From positions 1 to 9,162 of the forward strand of contig CAZBGL010000158.1 in the NCBI GenBank assembly GCA_964491375.1: 9,162 nucleotides of DNA, in the 5' to 3' direction. Source of the stretch: CAZBGL01 sp964491375 (GTDB taxonomy: Bacteria; Desulfobacterota; Deferrisomatia; Deferrisomatales; Deferrisomataceae). The notes under the pieces are model-generated. The model was not told where the DNA came from. It did no database searches and was given only the letters and a program-made list of their open reading frames with translations. This document shows, one piece after another, positions 5,816 to 9,162 of the stretch. Each line of letters begins with the position of its first letter. The first letter of the stretch is position 1. Both the position numbers and the translations under genes were made by a program.

Positions 5816-6188
5816 AGATCCTTCCCGGTTCCGGTGGGCCGAAAGGGGCTCGTTCGTGTCTGGGGGAAACACACTCTAGGCCCAGGAACGGCCCTGCCGG
5901 GCCGGAGACGGCGTGGTTGGCCCGGGGGCTCGTCTCCGCTTGCGGTCACGGCCTCGATGGCGCCGCTCGGTAGTCGGTGTGCCGCTCGCGTGAGCGGTCG
6001 GTGGGCTCGGGAGGCGACCGTCGCCTGGCCTTCCGGCCGTCTGCGCGGACCCGGCCCCCGGGCCGGGTGGACGAGCCCTGGGAGCGTCCGTGGCCGGGGG
6101 GGTGGCACCTGCGAAGAAATAGTGGAGAACGACCTTTCTAGCCTTCCCGCCCTCCGGGCGGGGAGGCCGGGACGAGGAGCGGTTCGGA
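5816..6188. other. Divergent intergenic region rich in inverted repeats
   Basis: No gene is supported here: the open frames crossing it lack ribosome sites and recognisable protein features. It holds a series of perfect or near-perfect inverted repeats: CGGAGACG/CGTCTCCG at 5903-5910 and 5931-5938; CCGCTC/GAGCGG at 5982-5997; AGGCGA/TCGCCT at 6012-6026; a nine-pair palindrome at 6049-6068; and a 12-pair hairpin at 6141-6167. Short direct repeats are GCCGCTCG (5962, 5981) and GTCGGTG (5973, 5997). I could not identify a convincing sigma-70 promoter for the plus-strand operon. The region may hold a structured leader RNA or operators for the molybdenum hydroxylase, but high GC alone produces many inverted repeats. 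Confidence 0.5.
6141..6167 (+). promoter_or_regulatory. Twelve-pair hairpin just upstream of the molybdenum hydroxylase ribosome site
   Basis: The left arm 6141-6152 pairs with the right arm 6156-6167 over all 12 positions (one G-T pair) with a three-base loop TCC. It ends six bases before GAGGAG (6174-6179), the ribosome site of the gene starting at 6189. No T tract follows on either strand, so it is not an ordinary terminator. A translational control or transcript-stabilising role is possible. Confidence 0.55.
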
Positions 6189-6704
6189 ATGCGGACCTCC
6201 ATCAGCCCCGGAGCCGGGTGGCCGAGCTCCGAGACGATCGCTCTGCGGTTCGTGCTGAACGGACGGCCCGTGGAGACCGAGGCAGAGGCTCACCGCACGC
6301 TCCTGTGGGTGCTCCGGGAGCGGTTCGACCTGACCGGTGCCAAGGAGGGGTGCGGGGTGGGGGAGTGCGGGGCGTGCACCGTGCTGCTGGACGGCCGGCC
6401 GGTGAACGCCTGCCTGGTGCTGATCGGGAAGGTTCACGGCCGGGAGGTGACCACGGTGGAGGGCCTGGGGGGGCCCGAGTCGCTGCATCCTCTCCAGAAG
6501 TGGTTCATCCGCAAGCACGCGGTGCAGTGCGGGTACTGCACGCCGGGGATGCTCCTTTCGGCCCTGGCCTTGCTCCGGAAGAACCCCAAGCCGAGCCGGG
6601 CCGAGATCCGCGAGGCCCTGGCCGGAAACCTCTGCCGGTGCACGGGCTACGGTCCCATCGTGGAGGCCGTGCGGGCTGCGGCGAGGGAGATGGTCCGGCG
6701 ATGA
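6189..6704 (+). CDS. Molybdenum hydroxylase small subunit, two [2Fe-2S] clusters
   Basis: A 171-residue iron-sulfur subunit of a xanthine dehydrogenase/aldehyde oxidase-class enzyme (CoxS/XdhC/HcrC type). It passes electrons from the molybdenum site to FAD. The N-terminal plant-type ferredoxin domain has Cys55, 60, 63 and 75 in 'GCGVGECGACTVLLDG...NAC'. The C-terminal helical domain has 'QCGYCTPGM' (Cys114, 117) and 'NLCRCTGY' (Cys149, 151). All eight ligands are present. About 15 residues precede the usual family start; GAGGAG nine bases upstream and the lack of another in-frame ATG or GTG before the ferredoxin domain support the chosen ATG. The end overlaps the next gene in an ATGA, indicating translational coupling. 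No export signal is seen, so the enzyme should be cytoplasmic. Confidence 0.95.
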   Translation: MRTSISPGAGWPSSETIALRFVLNGRPVETEAEAHRTLLWVLRERFDLTGAKEGCGVGECGACTVLLDGRPVNACLVLIGKVHGREVTTVEGLGGPESLHPLQKWFIRKHAVQCGYCTPGMLLSALALLRKNPKPSRAEIREALAGNLCRCTGYGPIVEAVRAAAREMVRR

Positions 6705-7552
6705 AGGGGTTCGCGTACGCGCGGCCGCACACGGTGGACGAGGCGGTGGCCCTCCTGTCGGCAGGGGGCCGGCGCGCCGTGCCCGTGGCCGGCGGCACGG
6801 ACCTCCTGGTGGCCCTGCGGCGGGGCGAGGTCGCCCCGGAATGCCTGGTGGACCTCTCGGGCATCCCGGAACTGCACGAGATCCGGGTGGAGCGGGGGGG
6901 AAGGACCCTGCGCGTGGGGGCATGCGTCACCCACGCTCGGGCCTCGGACGATCCTCTGGTCCGGCTCCACGCGCCCCTTCTGGCAGCGGCGTGCGCGGTG
7001 GTGGGTTCGGTCCAGGTCCGCAACCTGGGCACGGTGGGGGGCAACGTGGCCAACGCCTCGCCCGCGGCCGATACCTTTCCGGCCCTGGCCGCCCTGGACG
7101 CGGCCGTGGAGATCCGGGGCCCCGAGGGCTCCCGTACGGTACCCCTGGAGGCGTTCGTCACCAGCCCCAACCGCACCGAGCTCCGCCGTGGCGAGCTCCT
7201 GGTCGCGCTCCGGATCCCCCTGATGGGGCCCCATCGCTGGGCGTTCGAAAAGGTGGGCCGGCGATGGGCCGTGGCCATCAGCCGGTTGTCCGTGGCCGTG
7301 GCCGTATGCCCGTGGGAGGGGTGGGCTCGCATCGCCCTGGGCGCGGTGTTCCCCTCGCCCCGCCGCGTGCCCGAGGCCGAACGGGTCCTGGCCCAGGGGT
7401 TTGATGTCCGCTCGGCCGAGCGTGCCGGCGAGGCGGCCGAGGCGGCCGTGCGGGCCGTGTCGGGAGGAAGGGCCTCCATGGCGTACAAGCTCCCGGTGGT
7501 GAGCGAACTCGTGGCCCGCGCCGCGCGGGCTGCTTTGGACGGAGGACGGTGA
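6701..7552 (+). CDS. Molybdenum hydroxylase medium subunit, FAD-binding
   Basis: A 283-residue flavoprotein of the CoxM/XdhB/HcrB type (PCMH-like FAD domain followed by a CO-dehydrogenase flavoprotein C-terminal domain). It takes electrons from the two [2Fe-2S] clusters and delivers them to the final acceptor. FAD-binding signatures are 'VAGGTDLLV' (29-37) and 'RNLGTVGGNVANASPAAD' (107-124). A later 'VGRRWAVAISRLSVAV' matches the C-terminal domain pattern. There is no Cys-rich insertion as in 4-hydroxybenzoyl-CoA reductase, which carries an extra [4Fe-4S] cluster in this subunit. The start ATG overlaps the stop of the small subunit (ATGA) and the stop overlaps the next start (TGATG), so the three subunits are translated together. 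Confidence 0.95.
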   Translation: MKGFAYARPHTVDEAVALLSAGGRRAVPVAGGTDLLVALRRGEVAPECLVDLSGIPELHEIRVERGGRTLRVGACVTHARASDDPLVRLHAPLLAAACAVVGSVQVRNLGTVGGNVANASPAADTFPALAALDAAVEIRGPEGSRTVPLEAFVTSPNRTELRRGELLVALRIPLMGPHRWAFEKVGRRWAVAISRLSVAVAVCPWEGWARIALGAVFPSPRRVPEAERVLAQGFDVRSAERAGEAAEAAVRAVSGGRASMAYKLPVVSELVARAARAALDGGR

Positions 7553-9162
7553 TGGCGGTGTGCGGCGCGGTGGGATCCTGGACGCCCCGCACGGACCTGC
7601 TCGACCGTGTGCTGGGCCGTACGCGGTTCGCCGGAGACATCCGGATACCCGGGTGCCTCCACCTGGCCGTGGTCCGGTCCACCGAGGCCCACGCCCGGGT
7701 GGTTCGGGTGGACGATGCTCCGGCCCGGGAGGTGCCCGGGGTCGTGCGGGTGTTCACCGCGGCCGATGTGCCCGGCGAGAACCGATACGGCATCATCCGC
7801 CCCACAGCCGACCAGCACCTGCTCGCCCCCGACCGGGTCCGCATGGTGGGGGATCCTGTGGCCCTGGTGGCGGCCGAGACGCCCGAGGCCGCCCGCGAGG
7901 CGGCCCACCGGGTGCGGGTGGTGTACGAGCGGCTTCCGGCGGTGTTCGACCCGGAGGAGGCCCTGGCGGACGGCGCCCCCCTGGTGCACGAGCGAGGGAA
8001 CCTGTGCTTCGAGCAGCGCGTGGAGCGTGGGGACTGGGAGCGCGCCCTGGCCGGGGCCCACGTGGTGGTGGATCGCAGCTATTGCACCTCGTTCGTCGAG
8101 CACGCCTACATCGAGCCCGAGGCCTCGGTGGCGTACCTGGAGGACGGAGTGCTCGTGGTGGTGTGCGCCACCCAGAACCCACACTACGACCGTGCCGACC
8201 TGTGCCGGCTGCTGGGCCTGCCCGAGGAACGGGTCCGGGTGGTCCAGGCGCCCACGGGCGGGGCGTTCGGCGGCAAGCTCGACCTGGGCACCCAGCCGTT
8301 CGTGGCCCTGGCCACCTGGCTGACCGGAAGGCCGTCGCGGCTCGTGTACTCCCGGGAGGAGTCGTTCCTGGCCTCGCCCAAGCGCCATCCGTTCCGGATG
8401 CGCTACCGGACGGCGGCGGACCGGCAGGGGCGCATCCTGGGGGTAGAGGCCGACCTGCTCATGGACACGGGCGCCTACGCCTCGTACGGCATGGCCGTGG
8501 CCATCCGGGCGGCCGTGCACGCAGCCGGTCCGTACCGGGTCGGCGCCGTGCGGGTGTGTTCCCGGGCGGTGTACACCAACCACCCCATCGCCGGGGCCAT
8601 GCGGGGGTTCGGCACTCCCCAGGTGGCGTTCGCCTACGAGAGCCAGATGGACCTGGTGGCCGAGGCCCTGGGGCTCGACCCGCTCGAGGTGCGGCTCCGC
8701 AACGCCCTGCGCCCGGGCGACGAAACGGCCACGGGCCAGCGGCTGGGTCCCAGCGTGGGGCTGGTGGAGTGCCTCGAGAAGGTGGGCCGCGTGCGGGACC
8801 GCTGGATCGGGCGGAAGGTTCCGGGCGGATGGCTCCGCGGGCTGGGGGTGGGTGCCATGTACTACGGGATCGGCAACACCGGCGTGCCTAACCCGTCCGC
8901 GGCCCACGTCCAGCTCGACGAGGACGGCGGGTTCACCCTGTTCACGGGGGCGGCCGAGCTGGGCCAGGGATCGGACCGGGTGCTCCTGGCGGTGTGCGCC
9001 CAGGCGCTGGGCGTGGACCCGGGGAGCGTGCGCCTGGTGCGGGCCGACACCGCACGCACCGCCAACGCGGGCGCCACATCGGCCAGCCGCCAGACGTACA
9101 TTTCCGGGGCGGCGGTGTTGGAGGCGGCCCAGGAGCTGCGGCGCCGCATCCTGGATCGGGCC
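7552..9162 (+). CDS. Molybdenum hydroxylase large (molybdopterin-binding) subunit, 3' end missing
   Basis: The first 537 codons are present and the gene continues past the right edge; related subunits are usually 700-790 residues. This subunit binds the molybdopterin cofactor and hydroxylates the substrate with oxygen from water. Motifs in order: 'GRTRFAGDI' N-terminal hammerhead domain (22-30), 'HAYIEPEA' (184-191) with the active-site-region Glu188, 'GGAFGGKLD' (236-244), 'AMRGFGTPQ' (349-357), 'GAAELGQGSD' (466-475) and 'SRQTYISG' (512-519). The CO dehydrogenase loop 'AYRCSFR' is absent, so CO is not the substrate. The catalytic Glu of the C-terminal 'GVGE' motif lies outside the window. 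GGAGG six bases before the ATG supports the start, which overlaps the previous stop. Xanthine, hypoxanthine, nicotinate-like rings or aldehydes are all possible substrates. Confidence 0.95.
   Translation, partial: MAVCGAVGSWTPRTDLLDRVLGRTRFAGDIRIPGCLHLAVVRSTEAHARVVRVDDAPAREVPGVVRVFTAADVPGENRYGIIRPTADQHLLAPDRVRMVGDPVALVAAETPEAAREAAHRVRVVYERLPAVFDPEEALADGAPLVHERGNLCFEQRVERGDWERALAGAHVVVDRSYCTSFVEHAYIEPEASVAYLEDGVLVVVCATQNPHYDRADLCRLLGLPEERVRVVQAPTGGAFGGKLDLGTQPFVALATWLTGRPSRLVYSREESFLASPKRHPFRMRYRTAADRQGRILGVEADLLMDTGAYASYGMAVAIRAAVHAAGPYRVGAVRVCSRAVYTNHPIAGAMRGFGTPQVAFAYESQMDLVAEALGLDPLEVRLRNALRPGDETATGQRLGPSVGLVECLEKVGRVRDRWIGRKVPGGWLRGLGVGAMYYGIGNTGVPNPSAAHVQLDEDGGFTLFTGAAELGQGSDRVLLAVCAQALGVDPGSVRLVRADTARTANAGATSASRQTYISGAAVLEAAQELRRRILDRA

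Noticed and set aside
3901..5973. A 690-codon open frame on the plus strand opposite typA
   Set aside because: typA is unmistakable on the minus strand; the opposite frame has compositionally biased protein and no ribosome site.
6103..6118. A TGGCAC element resembling the -24 box of a sigma-54 promoter
   Set aside because: The expected TTGC-like -12 element is missing at the right distance, so there is no usable sigma-54 site.
6179..6197. GGTTCGGAAT resembling a tRNA T-loop
   Set aside because: No acceptor stem, D-loop or anticodon arm can be fitted around it; it overlaps the ribosome site and start of the small subunit gene.
6505..8907. An 800-codon open frame on the minus strand opposite the molybdenum hydroxylase genes
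   Set aside because: The plus-strand genes have all family motifs and coupled starts; the antisense protein is Arg/Pro/His-rich noise.

Overview
The window is GC-rich (by eye about two thirds G+C) and looks like a chromosomal piece of a Gram-negative, probably anaerobic or facultatively respiring bacterium. The evidence is an MlaE-type outer-membrane lipid transport permease, a Tat-exported iron-sulfur protein, a periplasmic multiheme cytochrome c and a molybdenum hydroxylase. This mix suggests the former Deltaproteobacteria (Desulfobacterota/Desulfuromonadota). That placement is an inference from gene content only, and nothing in the window fixes the species.

Layout. Positions 1-5730 are coded entirely on the minus strand and 6189-9162 entirely on the plus strand. 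Reading the minus strand in transcription order: typA/bipA (5730-3919), then a three-gene redox operon made of a tetraheme cytochrome c (3717-3148), a Tat-dependent 16-Cys ferredoxin (3102-2161) and a ten-helix NrfD-family quinone-interacting membrane protein (2149-908). That operon is closed by a textbook UUCG-loop terminator (883-856). After it, a new promoter (821-792) drives a small probable lipoprotein (725-216) and then mlaE (174 to beyond the left edge). On the plus strand, after a 458-base divergent intergenic region rich in inverted repeats, three overlapping genes encode a molybdenum hydroxylase of the xanthine dehydrogenase/aldehyde oxidase class: [2Fe-2S] subunit, FAD subunit and molybdopterin subunit. 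The last runs off the right edge.

How the genes work together. The cytochrome, ferredoxin and NrfD proteins should form one membrane complex that moves electrons between the quinone pool and periplasmic cytochromes. The order matches the J-O-P part of DsrMKJOP and the three-part CbcSTU-type complexes of Geobacter, but no MK partners are present and the operon has its own promoter and terminator. The molybdenum hydroxylase would oxidise a purine, N-heterocycle or aldehyde in the cytoplasm; its substrate cannot be read from the sequence. TypA is a housekeeping ribosome-associated GTPase. The lipoprotein and MlaE belong to envelope maintenance.

The gene families are known ones. The observations most worth a second look are the non-canonical CX3CH heme site in the cytochrome, the stand-alone status of the redox module, the run of inverted repeats in the typA/molybdenum-hydroxylase intergenic region, and a 21-base-period direct repeat in the leader of the cytochrome operon. 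I did not find a clearly new system.
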